From Ensifer sp. LC11 (GTDB lineage Bacteria; Pseudomonadota; Alphaproteobacteria; Rhizobiales; Rhizobiaceae): a stretch of 64,000 nucleotides of DNA. The stretch covers positions 1 to 64,000 of the forward strand of contig NZ_MBSO01000001.1 of the NCBI RefSeq assembly GCF_001695835.1, read 5' to 3'. Position 1 is the stretch's first letter, and each line of letters opens with the position of its first letter. A program made the translations under genes and the position numbers. Shown piece after piece: positions 8,213 through 16,715 of the stretch. The notes under the pieces were generated by a model that had not been told where the DNA came from, did no database searches, and saw nothing but the letters and a program-made list of their open reading frames with translations.

Positions 8213-9471
8213 TGGCGACGAAGGACGGCTTGGTCGAACACTTGCGCTCAGCGCTCGACCGGGAGGCGGCGATCGACCTTTTTCGCGGTGCGATCGGGCG
8301 CGAGAGCATTACCGGCAATGAGGCGAACTTTGTCTCGTTTCTCGCCGAGACAATGCGGCATCCCAACCTGGAAGGGCTGACGACCGCCGAATTTCTGCCG
8401 GGCCGCCCGAATGTCTGGGCCGAGCGCAAAGGTGCTGGTAAAGGCCCGCGGCTGCTGTTCATCGGCCACACGGACACGGTGCATGTCGACGGCTGGCGCG
8501 AGCATTGGGCCGGCACCGAGCGCGAGGATCCCTTCGCCGCACCGATCATCGACGGTGCGGTCTGGGGCCGTGGTTCGGGCGATCTCAAGGCCGGTATCTG
8601 CGCGTCGCTTGCAGCGCTGTCGCTGCTTGACAAGGCCGGTGTCGAGCTTGCCGGCGACGTCAGCTTCGCCTTTGTCGGCGACGAGGAAAGCGGTCAGCCG
8701 GGCACCGGCGTGTCGGCGGGAATCAAGGATCTGGTCGGCCGGATCGAAGCTGGCGAAATCGCGCGGCCCGACTTTGTCGTCTATGTCGAGCCGACGCGGC
8801 TTTCGGTCTATCCGGCGCAGATCGGCTTTTTCATCACCGACATCACGATATCAGGCAAGTCGGCCTATTTCGGTGTACCGGAACTCGGCAAGGATGCGCT
8901 ACGCGCCAGCCACGCGGTGATGTCGGCTCTGTGGAAACACTCCGACGAGATTGCCGCACGCGCCGAACACAAGCTGATCGGCCGCAGTTTCCTGCTGATT
9001 ACGGGCCTTGCCGGCGGCGGCTATATTGCCGTGCCTGAACGCTGCACCCTGTCGCTGATCCGCAAGCTTCTGCCCGGTGACACGCTCGATACGGCAGCGG
9101 CCGAGATCGAAGCGGCGGTTCGCGCGGCGATCACCGACCCGGAGATCACCGTCGAGTTTTCCTATCCGGCGGGACGCGACCACGCGCTTGGCGGTACGGC
9201 TGCCGAGATCGACGAGACGGCAAGGGAAGTCGGCGCGCTATCGGCCTCAATGGCCGAAGCCATGGCCGGACGCGGCGTCATCGAAGGCGCACCCTTCTGG
9301 TCGGAATCGCCGTTCTTCGTCAATCGCCTCGGCATACCCGCCGTCTACTGCGCCCCGGGCGATATCCGCAATTGCCATACCTACGAGGAGCGGGTCGAGG
9401 TCGAGGAATACCTCGCCGGCGTCGTCGGTTTCGCCGCCTTCATGGCGCGCTACTGCGGCGTCATGGGCTGA
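8212..9471 (+). CDS. M20-family metallo-amidohydrolase/peptidase
   Basis: A 419-aa di-zinc hydrolase of the M20 (ArgE/DapE/CPG2) family. Metal and catalytic motifs appear in order: GHTDTVHV, GSGDLKAG, GDEESGQPG, VEPTRLSV and a C-terminal CHTYEERV with the last histidine ligand. The family removes an acyl or aminoacyl group from an amide. There is no signal peptide, so it acts in the cytoplasm. It lies between the ROK gene (one-base overlap) and two binding proteins, implying that the importer's substrate, or an intermediate, carries an amide bond. The substrate is unknown. Confidence 0.9.
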   Translation: MATKDGLVEHLRSALDREAAIDLFRGAIGRESITGNEANFVSFLAETMRHPNLEGLTTAEFLPGRPNVWAERKGAGKGPRLLFIGHTDTVHVDGWREHWAGTEREDPFAAPIIDGAVWGRGSGDLKAGICASLAALSLLDKAGVELAGDVSFAFVGDEESGQPGTGVSAGIKDLVGRIEAGEIARPDFVVYVEPTRLSVYPAQIGFFITDITISGKSAYFGVPELGKDALRASHAVMSALWKHSDEIAARAEHKLIGRSFLLITGLAGGGYIAVPERCTLSLIRKLLPGDTLDTAAAEIEAAVRAAITDPEITVEFSYPAGRDHALGGTAAEIDETAREVGALSASMAEAMAGRGVIEGAPFWSESPFFVNRLGIPAVYCAPGDIRNCHTYEERVEVEEYLAGVVGFAAFMARYCGVMG

Positions 9472-9497
9472 ACTGTTGAACAAGAGGGAGAGAGACA

Positions 9498-10559
9498 ATG
9501 CTTTTGAAGAAATTGATGGCTGCCGCACTCGTCAGCGGTTTCGTGCTTGCCGCAGGTGCCGCTTCCGCCCAAACGGTCGGTCCGTCCGGTGAGAGCGCGA
9601 CGCCGAGCGCCGACGTGGCCCTGACCGACGCCGATATCGGCGCGCTGAAGGGCAAGGGCTACAAGGCGGCGCTGCTGTGGCACACATCGTCGGATTTCAC
9701 CAATGCCGTTTCGGCCGGTGCCAAGGATGAATTCGCCCGTGCCGGCGTCGAGATCGCGGTGACGACGGATGCAGGTTTTGATGCCGCCCGCCAGCGCAGC
9801 GATATCGAAACCGCGCTTGCCGCCAAGCCGAACGTCATTCTGGCGTTGCCGCTTGACCCGGTGACCTCGGCCGAAGCGTTCCGCCAGGCCGTCACCGATG
9901 GCAGCAAGCTGGTGTTTCTCTCCAACCTGCCGAGTGGCTACAAGCAGGGTACCGACTATGCCTCGATCGTCACCGACGATCTCTACCAGATGGGCAAGCA
10001 GGCGGCCGACGCGCTGGCGAAGGCGATCGGCAGCAAAGGTAAGGTCGGTTACATCTTCCATGACGCCAGCTACTACGTGACCAACCAGCGCGACCAGGCC
10101 TTCAAGTCGACCATCGAAAAGGACTATCCGGATATCAAGATCGTTGCCGAGCAGGGCATTTCCGATCCGGCCCGCGCCGAAGAGCTGGCAAGCGCCATGC
10201 TTCTCCAGAACCCTGATCTTGACGGCATCTACGTGACCTGGGCGGAGCCTGCCGATGGCGTGCTTTCGGCTCTTCGTTCAAGCGGCAACACGAAGACCAA
10301 GATCGTCACGCTCGATCTTGCCGAACCGGTGGCGCTCGACATGGTCAAGGGCGGCAACGTCACCGTGCTTGTTGCCGACAAGGCCTATGAACTCGGACGG
10401 GCGATGGCTGCGGCCGGCCTGAAGTCGCTGCTTGGACAAGAGACCCCGGCTTTCGTGGTCGCACCGGCGCTGACTGTCACCAAGGAAAACGTTGCCGAGG
10501 GCTGGAAGCAGTCGCTCAATCGCGATGCACCGCAGTCGGTGCTCGACGCGGCCAAATAA
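9498..10559 (+). CDS. Sugar-type ABC solute-binding protein, first paralogue
   Basis: A 353-aa periplasmic binding protein of the RbsB/Peripla_BP_4 class. A signal peptide (residues 1-24, ending ASA-Q) precedes two alpha/beta lobes. GAGAGAG lies before the ATG. It is plainly paralogous to the next gene; both share long blocks such as KIVTLDL.EP.ALDMVKGGN and DPDLDGIYVTWAEP-type segments. It is followed within 10 bp by a stem-loop. Two tandem binding proteins serving one permease suggest two related ligands or a duplicated high-dose receptor. Confidence 0.9.
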   Translation: MLLKKLMAAALVSGFVLAAGAASAQTVGPSGESATPSADVALTDADIGALKGKGYKAALLWHTSSDFTNAVSAGAKDEFARAGVEIAVTTDAGFDAARQRSDIETALAAKPNVILALPLDPVTSAEAFRQAVTDGSKLVFLSNLPSGYKQGTDYASIVTDDLYQMGKQAADALAKAIGSKGKVGYIFHDASYYVTNQRDQAFKSTIEKDYPDIKIVAEQGISDPARAEELASAMLLQNPDLDGIYVTWAEPADGVLSALRSSGNTKTKIVTLDLAEPVALDMVKGGNVTVLVADKAYELGRAMAAAGLKSLLGQETPAFVVAPALTVTKENVAEGWKQSLNRDAPQSVLDAAK

Positions 10560-10566
10560 CCCGATG

Positions 10567-10596
10567 GCTGCCGGAAGAGAGGACGCTTCCGGCGGC
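10567..10596 (+). other. Intergenic stem-loop after binding-protein gene 1
   Basis: GCTGCCGGAA (10567-10576) pairs with TTCCGGCGGC (10587-10596) with one G-U pair and a 10-nt loop. There is no T-run; it is probably a 3'-protecting or attenuating hairpin inside the operon. Confidence 0.6.
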
Positions 10597-10618
10597 ATCA
10601 TCCTAAAGGGAGGCAGAC

Positions 10619-11683
10619 ATGCACAGGGCAGTGAGACATTTCGCGTTGCTGGCAACGGTCTTTGTCGCGACGTCGGGCTATGCCGCTGACGGCAAGACCA
10701 CCGGTCCGCATGGCGAGGCGCCGACGCCGGCCGGTACATTTGCGCTGACGGCGGCCGAAGAGCAGCAGGTCAAGGACGGCAAGTTTACCGCAGCACTCGT
10801 CTGGCACGAGATGAGCGAGTACACCAACGCGGTCAACAGCGGCGCCCATGACGAGTTCAAGCGGCTCGGCGTAGAGGTGGTCGCACAGACCGATGCCGGT
10901 TTTGATGCCGCGCGACAGAAATCCGATGTCGAGACGGTGCTTGCCAAGAAGCCTTCGATCATCCTGTCGCTGCCGGTCGATCCGGCGACGGCCGCCGTCG
11001 TCTACGATCCGGCTCGCACGGCCGGTGTGAAGCTCGCCTTCGTCGACAATTCTCCGGCCGGCTATGAGCATGGCAAGGACTATGTGACGATCGTCTCCGA
11101 CGATCTTTTCCAGATGGGCAACAAGGCGGCTGTTGCCATGGCGGATGCGCTCGGCGGCAAGGGCAAGCTCGGCTACATCTATCACGATGCCGATTTCTAC
11201 GTGACCAACCAGCGTGACGGCGCCTTCAAGTCGACGATCGAGCAGGATTATCCTGACATGAAGATCGTCGCCGAGGCCGGCATGGCCGATCCGGCCCGCA
11301 GTGAGGAGATCGCTCAAGGCATGATTACCCAGAACCCGGATCTCGACGGCATCTATGTGACCTGGGCGGAACCGGCTCTCAGCGTGCTGTCGACGCTGCG
11401 CGGCGCCGGCAACAGCCACACCAAGATCGTCACGCTCGATCTCAACGAGCCGGCAGCGCTCGACATGGTCAAGGGCGGCAACATTGCAGCCCTGGTCGCC
11501 GACGAAGCCTACAATATCGGCGTTACGGCGGCGCGCGCGGCGGCAGGGTCGCTGGTCGGCAAGACGGCCGAGCCGTTCCTGGTGGTCGACTCGCTTGCGG
11601 TCACCAAGGCCACCGTTGCCGACGGCTGGAAGAAGTCTCTGAACAAAGATGTGCCCGCGACGATCGCGGACGCGATGAAGTGA
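10619..11683 (+). CDS. Sugar-type ABC solute-binding protein, second paralogue
   Basis: A 354-aa periplasmic binding protein with a signal peptide (residues 1-21, ending GYA). GGGAGG lies before the ATG. It is collinear with the preceding gene over its whole length, including GFDAARQ.SD.ET.LA.KP in lobe 1 and YVTNQRD.AFKSTIE.DYPD in lobe 2. The differences cluster in the hinge and ligand-cleft segments (for example SNLPSGYKQGTDY versus VDNSPAGYEHGKDY), which could alter specificity. A RIME-like repeat follows the stop codon by six bases. Confidence 0.9.
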   Translation: MHRAVRHFALLATVFVATSGYAADGKTTGPHGEAPTPAGTFALTAAEEQQVKDGKFTAALVWHEMSEYTNAVNSGAHDEFKRLGVEVVAQTDAGFDAARQKSDVETVLAKKPSIILSLPVDPATAAVVYDPARTAGVKLAFVDNSPAGYEHGKDYVTIVSDDLFQMGNKAAVAMADALGGKGKLGYIYHDADFYVTNQRDGAFKSTIEQDYPDMKIVAEAGMADPARSEEIAQGMITQNPDLDGIYVTWAEPALSVLSTLRGAGNSHTKIVTLDLNEPAALDMVKGGNIAALVADEAYNIGVTAARAAAGSLVGKTAEPFLVVDSLAVTKATVADGWKKSLNKDVPATIADAMK

Positions 11684-11689
11684 TGCCAA

Positions 11690-11789
11690 CTGCATGTGTC
11701 CTTAAAAGTGGATTTGGGGACAAAACACGCAGCTTTTTCAAAGTGCTCCAGCGACCTTTGCGCGTCCAATATGACGCGCGGCGCTGTAG
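11690..11789. repeat. RIME1-like intergenic mosaic element, degenerate copy
   Basis: About 100 bp that aligns with the element at 33440-33542: TGCATG start, TCCTTAAA core, CAAAGTGCT.CAGCGACC.TTGCGCGTC middle and GACGCGCGGCGCTGTAG end. Its first palindrome is decayed, while the second (CAGCG...CGCTGTAG with the inner GCGCGTC/GACGCGC) is intact. Size and the two-palindrome layout match the Rhizobium-specific intergenic mosaic element as I recall it; the name is from memory. It lies between the second binding protein and the permease. Confidence 0.7.
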
Positions 11790-11827
11790 TGCAGGGGGAG
11801 AGTCCCCCTGCCTTCGGAGGAAGAATG

Positions 11828-12805
11828 ATGTCCAGTGCCCATTCCAGTGCGAGCGGCCAGCCGGCAAGCCTCGTCAATCGCCTCAACCTGCAGCAATACG
11901 TCGTCTATCTCGGCTTCCTGGTGATCTTTCTGTTTTTCGCCATCGTGTTGAAGGACAGCGGGTTCCTAACCGTTCGCAACCTTTCGAACATCATGCTGCA
12001 GACCGCACCGGTGACGATCATGGCAATCGGCCTTGTCTTCGTCATGTCGGCCGGCGAGATCGATTTGTCGATCGGATCGACGGTCGCCGTCTCGGCGCTG
12101 GCGGCGGCAGTGACGGTCAACGACTATGGTCTCGGCGCAGGTATCATTGCTGGGATCGGTGCCGGCCTTTTGATCGGACTTTTGAACGGCGTGCTCGTCG
12201 CCTATGTCAAGCTGCCGTCGTTCCTGGTTACGCTGGCGACACTCGGGCTTTTCGCCGGTGTCTCCCGTTCGATGACCAACCTGCGCTCGATCCCTGTGAC
12301 CGACAGCACGTTTACTGGCTTCTTCGGCTCGGGCTCGTTTCTCGGCGTGCCGTCGCTGATCTGGTGGACCGTGGTCGCGGTTGCCTGCGGCCATGTCATC
12401 TATCGGGAAACCCGCTTCGGCGCGCATGTGCTGGCAACCGGCGACAACAGCCGCGCTGCGAGCGTGTCGGGCATCAGCGTGCCGCGCATCCGGCTCGCCG
12501 TTCTGCTGATTAGCGGTGGCCTTGCCGGTCTCGCGGGACTGCTCTACGCCGGCCGCCTGCAGGCGGCCAAATACACGCTCGGCGAGACCGACCTGATGAC
12601 CGTGATCGCCGCCGTCATCGTTGGCGGCACGCTGCTCAACGGTGGCAAGGGTACGATCATCGGCGCGCTCGTCGGCTCGCTGATGATGGGCATGCTCAAC
12701 AACGGCCTGATCCTGATGGGCCTTTCCGTTTCCGACCAGATGATCGTTCGCGGTCTCATCATTCTCGCTGCGGTCGCCGTGTCGCTGCGCGAAAAGTCCC
12801 GCTGA
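11828..12805 (+). CDS. CUT2-type sugar ABC transporter permease (RbsC/FrcC-like)
   Basis: A 325-aa integral membrane protein with about eight to ten hydrophobic segments and the CUT2 signature GEIDLSIGS, followed by GLLNGVLVAYVKLPSFLVTLAT. ATGs at 11825 and 11828 are both possible; the second has the better spacing (7) from GGAGG. It forms the pore of the importer with the binding proteins upstream and the ATPase at 14028. A repeat element separates it from the binding-protein genes, but no new promoter is evident, so it probably belongs to the same transcript. Confidence 0.92.
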   Translation: MSSAHSSASGQPASLVNRLNLQQYVVYLGFLVIFLFFAIVLKDSGFLTVRNLSNIMLQTAPVTIMAIGLVFVMSAGEIDLSIGSTVAVSALAAAVTVNDYGLGAGIIAGIGAGLLIGLLNGVLVAYVKLPSFLVTLATLGLFAGVSRSMTNLRSIPVTDSTFTGFFGSGSFLGVPSLIWWTVVAVACGHVIYRETRFGAHVLATGDNSRAASVSGISVPRIRLAVLLISGGLAGLAGLLYAGRLQAAKYTLGETDLMTVIAAVIVGGTLLNGGKGTIIGALVGSLMMGMLNNGLILMGLSVSDQMIVRGLIILAAVAVSLREKSR

Positions 12806-12816
12806 AGGAGGCTTCC

Positions 12817-14016
12817 ATGTTTCTCGACGTTCTGCGCCGCCGCAACCCGGCATTCATCGAAGCGGCCATCGGCCTGCACCAGCAGGGCAAGATCCCGGCA
12901 AACGCCTATGTTCTGGACCTCGACGCGGTCGAGGCCAATGCTCGCACTCTGAGCGACGAGGCGCGTCGCCTCGGCCTGAAGATCTTTGCGATGACCAAGC
13001 AGGTCGGCCGCTCCAGTTCCTTCTGTGCAGCGGTAAAGCGCGGTGGCATCGACAGGTCCGTCGCTGTCGACATGGCCTGTGCCCGCGCCACCCACAAGGC
13101 CGGACTGAGGCTCGGCCATCTTGGCCACCTGCAGCAGGTCGCGCGCCATGAGGCCGCTGCCGCCGCGAAAGCGTTCCAGCCGGACTACTGGACCGTCTTC
13201 AATGACGAGAAGGCGAGCGAAGCGGCATCCGGTGCGAAAGCCGCCGGCTATCGGCAGGATCTGCTCGCCCGCATCCGTGCCGAAGGCGACACCTTCTACC
13301 GTGGCCACGAGGGCGGGTTCGACGCCGGCGACGTCGCCGCGGTCGCAGACCGGCTCGACGCCCTCGACGGCGGTCGCTTTGCCGGCATCACCACCTTTCC
13401 GGCGCTGCTCTTCGATCATGAAAGCCGCAAGGTGCGGCCGACGCACAATCTCGCAACGCTGTCGAAGGCTGCCGAGGCGCTGGCCAAAGCCGGGCGCAAG
13501 GGGATCGAGGTGAATGCCCCGGGCACGACCTCCAGCGTCATGCTTCCGGCGTTGGCCGAAGCGGGCGCGACGCAGTGCGAGCCGGGCAACGGCCTGCATG
13601 GCACCACGGCACTGCACGTGATGGAGGACCTGCCGGAACTGCCGGCGGTGCTCTATCTCACCGAGGTCTCGCATCTCTCGGGCGGCAAGGCCTATTGCTT
13701 CGGCGGTGGCTTCTACATCGATCCGATCTTTCCGGACTATGACGTCAAGGCGATCGTATCGGCCGAACCGACGACGTCGGCATCGGCGCTCAGAAGTGTC
13801 GAGGTGCCGCCGCCATCGGCGATCGACTATTACGCGATGATCGACCCCAGCGGTGCCGCAGCACCCAAGCCCGGCGACACCGTCGTGTTCGGCTTTCGCG
13901 GTCAGGCCTTCGTCACGCGCGCCTATGTCGTCGGCGTCTCCGGTATCTCCAAGGGCACGCCGAAGGTGGAAACGATCGAAAACGGTTTCGGCGAAACCGC
14001 AGCCTGGCCGGTTTGA
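12817..14016 (+). CDS. YhfX-like alanine-racemase-fold PLP enzyme
   Basis: A 399-aa fold-type III PLP protein. From memory it matches E. coli YhfX almost end to end: MF..L.R.NPA.IEAA at the N-terminus, an AMTKQVGR strand whose Lys should bind PLP, EPGNGLHGT, YC.GGGFY and VFGFR.QAFVTRA near the C-terminus. AAGGAGG precedes the ATG. YhfX has no proven reaction; relatives racemise or deaminate amino acids. Here it lies between a sugar permease and its ATPase, next to an M20 amidohydrolase, so it probably acts on an amino-acid-like part of the imported compound. Confidence 0.82.
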   Translation: MFLDVLRRRNPAFIEAAIGLHQQGKIPANAYVLDLDAVEANARTLSDEARRLGLKIFAMTKQVGRSSSFCAAVKRGGIDRSVAVDMACARATHKAGLRLGHLGHLQQVARHEAAAAAKAFQPDYWTVFNDEKASEAASGAKAAGYRQDLLARIRAEGDTFYRGHEGGFDAGDVAAVADRLDALDGGRFAGITTFPALLFDHESRKVRPTHNLATLSKAAEALAKAGRKGIEVNAPGTTSSVMLPALAEAGATQCEPGNGLHGTTALHVMEDLPELPAVLYLTEVSHLSGGKAYCFGGGFYIDPIFPDYDVKAIVSAEPTTSASALRSVEVPPPSAIDYYAMIDPSGAAAPKPGDTVVFGFRGQAFVTRAYVVGVSGISKGTPKVETIENGFGETAAWPV

Positions 14017-14027
14017 GGGGCGACGTC

Positions 14028-14786
14028 ATGAACGCGAACGTGAGTGCAGCAAACGAGCCGGTCCTGAAGCTGAAGGACATCCGCAAGACCTTTGGCGGCG
14101 TCACCGCCATCGAGAATTTCTCGCTGGACGTCCATCCAGGCGAGATCGTCGCGCTCGTCGGCGACAACGGTGCCGGCAAGTCGACGCTGATCAAGATCAT
14201 CTCCGGCGTCTACACGCCGACCTCGGGCACGATTACCATCGAGAACCAGACGGTGGCGATGTCGAACGCCACCATGGCGCGCGGCCACGGCATCGAGGTC
14301 GTCTACCAGGACCTGGCGCTTGCCGACCAGCAGACGGTCTACATGAACATGTTCCTCGGCCGCGAACCGGTAAACCGGTTCGGCCTGCTCGACCGTCGCC
14401 GGATGATCGCCGAGACCGAGACGCTGGTGAAGGAACTGGATGTTCGCATCCCCTCGGCCCATGCGACGATCCGCGACCTCTCCGGCGGGCAGCGCCAGGG
14501 TGTCGCCATTGCCCGCGCCACCCATTGGGCAAGCAAGCTGATCCTTCTCGACGAGCCGACGGCAGCACTCGGGGTTGCCGAAACCGCCAAGGTCGAGGAG
14601 ATCGTCGAATCCTTGAAGCGCCGCAACATCGGCGTGCTGATCATCAGCCACAGCCTCGACCAGGTGTTCAAGCTTTCGGATCGCATCTGTGTGCTCCGCC
14701 GCGGCAAGCAGATTGGCATCCGGGAGACGGCCAAGACCGACAAGAACGAGATCATTGCGATGATCACCGGGCTTCAGCAACATTGA
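14028..14786 (+). CDS. CUT2-type ABC transporter ATP-binding protein (single domain)
   Basis: A 252-aa ATPase with Walker A GDNGAGKST, signature LSGGQRQG, Walker B LILLDEP and the H-loop ISHSLDQ. It is a single nucleotide-binding domain, like rhizobial FrcA, not the doubled RbsA type. I chose the ATG at 14028 because GAGGGG lies about eight bases upstream; an in-frame TTG at 14013 overlaps the previous stop but lacks a suitable site. It energises the CUT2 permease at 11828 and closes the operon. Confidence 0.92.
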   Translation: MNANVSAANEPVLKLKDIRKTFGGVTAIENFSLDVHPGEIVALVGDNGAGKSTLIKIISGVYTPTSGTITIENQTVAMSNATMARGHGIEVVYQDLALADQQTVYMNMFLGREPVNRFGLLDRRRMIAETETLVKELDVRIPSAHATIRDLSGGQRQGVAIARATHWASKLILLDEPTAALGVAETAKVEEIVESLKRRNIGVLIISHSLDQVFKLSDRICVLRRGKQIGIRETAKTDKNEIIAMITGLQQH

Positions 14787-14808
14787 CGGGCCTTAGCGCC
14801 ATTGATCG

Positions 14809-14840
14809 ACCCCCCTCTGCCCGGCAGGGCAGAGGGGGGT
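14809..14840. terminator. Hairpin between convergent operons
   Basis: A perfect 14-bp stem ACCCCCCTCTGCCC/GGGCAGAGGGGGGT with a 4-nt loop, lying between the convergent CUT2 operon and the oxidase operon. There is no T-run on either side, but the stem is strong and well placed to end both transcripts. Confidence 0.65.
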
Positions 14841-14892
14841 AACTCCAGGAGATACGGGGCTTTAAGCGTGGCGCCGCCGTTGCCACGTCACT

Positions 14893-15267
14893 TTACGGCG
14901 CGGCACCAAAGAAGGCGAGGCGGGTGAAGAGCACGTAGTGCGATTCCGAGACCATGAGGGCTACGAAGACCAGCACCAGCAGCGGCGGCAGCAGGATCGC
15001 GTAGATCAGCGCCAGCCGCTCCCAGGCCATGTGCATGAAGATCGCGACGATGAGCCCTGCCTTCAGCACCATGAAGATCAGGATCAGCGACCACCTGAGA
15101 TAGCCTTGCAACCCGACATAGTCGACGAGATAGGAAAAGGTGCTGAGCACGAAGAGCAGCAGCCACACGACCAGGTAGAGGCCGATCGGGTGTTGCTGGT
15201 GCTCATGCGCCGGCGCCCGTGCTTCCGGCTGCGGTATAGTATGGGTGTGAACAGTCGTTTCTGTCAT
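14893..15267 (-). CDS. Cytochrome c oxidase subunit IV (prokaryotic, CtaF/CyoD-like)
   Basis: A 124-aa small membrane protein with a His/Pro-rich N-terminus (residues 1-28) and three hydrophobic helices. The central helix has the family motif LKAGLIVAIFMHMAWE. I prefer the ATG at 15267 because GAGG lies seven bases upstream; the ATG at 15273 would be almost on the ribosome site. It is the last gene of the oxidase operon, a few bases after coxP, and probably stabilises the enzyme complex. Confidence 0.85.
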   Translation of the reverse strand: MTETTVHTHTIPQPEARAPAHEHQQHPIGLYLVVWLLLFVLSTFSYLVDYVGLQGYLRWSLILIFMVLKAGLIVAIFMHMAWERLALIYAILLPPLLVLVFVALMVSESHYVLFTRLAFFGAAP

Positions 15268-15276
15268 GGCCATGCC

Positions 15277-15999
15277 TCACCACAGATAGAAGAATGCGAA
15301 GATGAAGACCCAGACGAGGTCGACGAAGTGCCAGTAGAGACCGGTGATCTCGACGATCTCGTATTGTCCTCTGCGGCTCGTGAAGAAGCCCCGCCGTTCG
15401 GTATCGAAATCGCCGCGCCAGACCTTGCGGGCGATGATCAAGAGGAAGATGACGCCGATGGTGACGTGGGTGCCGTGGAACCCGGTGATCATGAAGAAGG
15501 TCGAGCCGAATTGCGCCGCACCCCAGGGGTTGCCCCAGGGGCGCACGCCCTCGGTGATCAGCTTTGTCCATTCGAAGGCCTGCATGCCGACGAAAGTGGC
15601 GCCGAAGAGGGCGGTCAGAACCATGAGCAGGGCCGTCTTCTTGCGATCACGTCGGTAACCGAAGTTGACGGCCATGGCCATGGTGCCGCTCGAGGTGATC
15701 AAGACGAAGGTCATGATGGCAATCAGGATCAGCGGCACGTCGGAACCGCCGATATGGAGCGCAAAGACCTCGCTCGGATTGGGCCAGGGCACGGCGGTCG
15801 ACATGCGCGCCGACATGTAGGCGATGAGGAAGCAGCCGAAGACGAAGGTGTCGCTGAGGAGGAAGATCCACATCATCGCCTTGCCCCAGGAGACGTTCTT
15901 GAACGTCCGCTGGTCGGAGGCCCAGTCGGCAGCAAAACCGGCAAGTCCCGCCGGGCGGTGGAGCGGCTCTCTGACATGCGAATGTGTCTCGGCGGACAT
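15277..15999 (-). CDS. coxP: Alternative cytochrome c oxidase subunit III (CoxP-like)
   Basis: A 240-aa protein with about five to six transmembrane helices and heme-copper subunit III motifs (FFMITGFHGTHV, TGLYWHFVDLVWVFIF). The ATG at 15999 has AAGGAGCC upstream; the frame remains open further but that extension is Arg-rich and unlike the family. It is the second of two subunit III-like genes here, as in the Bradyrhizobium coxMNOP operon, where both coxO and coxP encode subunit III homologues. The symbol rests on that gene order and on remembered similarity. Confidence 0.82.
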   Translation of the reverse strand: MSAETHSHVREPLHRPAGLAGFAADWASDQRTFKNVSWGKAMMWIFLLSDTFVFGCFLIAYMSARMSTAVPWPNPSEVFALHIGGSDVPLILIAIMTFVLITSSGTMAMAVNFGYRRDRKKTALLMVLTALFGATFVGMQAFEWTKLITEGVRPWGNPWGAAQFGSTFFMITGFHGTHVTIGVIFLLIIARKVWRGDFDTERRGFFTSRRGQYEIVEITGLYWHFVDLVWVFIFAFFYLW

Positions 16000-16010
16000 G
16001 CCTTGGCTCC

Positions 16011-16715
16011 TTAGGTCAAGAGTTGCCGGCAGAGCTCGACGAAGTCGTTGGCCCAGCCGGAAAAGAGCGCGAAAAGCACCAGCCATACGGCCAGCATGAA
16101 GTGCCAGTAGGTGGCGCAAAGCGTGATCGACAGCACCCCCTTTTCGCCGATCGGGCCGGCGCGGGTTTTCAGGATCACCCGCGTAAGCGCGAACAGGCCA
16201 CCGAGGATGTGCAGGCCATGCATGCCTGTGATCATGTAGAAGAAGCTGTTGGCCGGATTGTCGGCGATGAGAAAGCCGGCATCGGTGAGTTCGCTCCAGG
16301 CAAAGACCTGGCCGGCGAGGAAGGCGAGGCCGGAGGCAAGGGCGGCGATGAGCGCCGTGCGGCTCGTCTCCTCACGATGCTGCTCGGCCGTGACACGGGC
16401 CGCATGAAGCAGCAGACTGCCGAGGCCGAGGATGGCGGTGTTGAGCCAGAGGATTCTCGGCATCGGCGTCGACCACCAGTCGGTGGATGCCATGCGCATG
16501 AAATAGGCGCTGATGAAGAGCGTGAAGAGCGCGCCGACAACCACCAGAAAGACGCCGAGCCCGATTTGCGCCGGCGCGATGACAGGCGGTCCGTGGGGGC
16601 GGGGATCATGGGTGTGGCCGACCTCCAGCCAGGGCTTCGAAAACAGCCGCTGATGCGCCAGCCACCAGCCGGCGATCAGGAGAATGACTGCCAGGAAGAC
16701 CAGGCTAACGCTCAT
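16011..16715 (-). CDS. coxO: Alternative cytochrome c oxidase subunit III-like (CoxO-like)
   Basis: A 234-aa membrane protein with six to seven predicted helices and the subunit III segments FFYMITGMHGLHILGG and CATYWHFMLAVWLVLF. It starts at the ATG at 16715, which overlaps the coxN stop (ATGA), so the two are translationally coupled. The N-terminal helix-cytosol stretch up to about residue 45 is divergent from ordinary subunit III. Two subunit III proteins in one operon is characteristic of the coxMNOP class. The protein does not carry redox centres itself. Confidence 0.82.
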   Translation of the reverse strand: MSVSLVFLAVILLIAGWWLAHQRLFSKPWLEVGHTHDPRPHGPPVIAPAQIGLGVFLVVVGALFTLFISAYFMRMASTDWWSTPMPRILWLNTAILGLGSLLLHAARVTAEQHREETSRTALIAALASGLAFLAGQVFAWSELTDAGFLIADNPANSFFYMITGMHGLHILGGLFALTRVILKTRAGPIGEKGVLSITLCATYWHFMLAVWLVLFALFSGWANDFVELCRQLLT

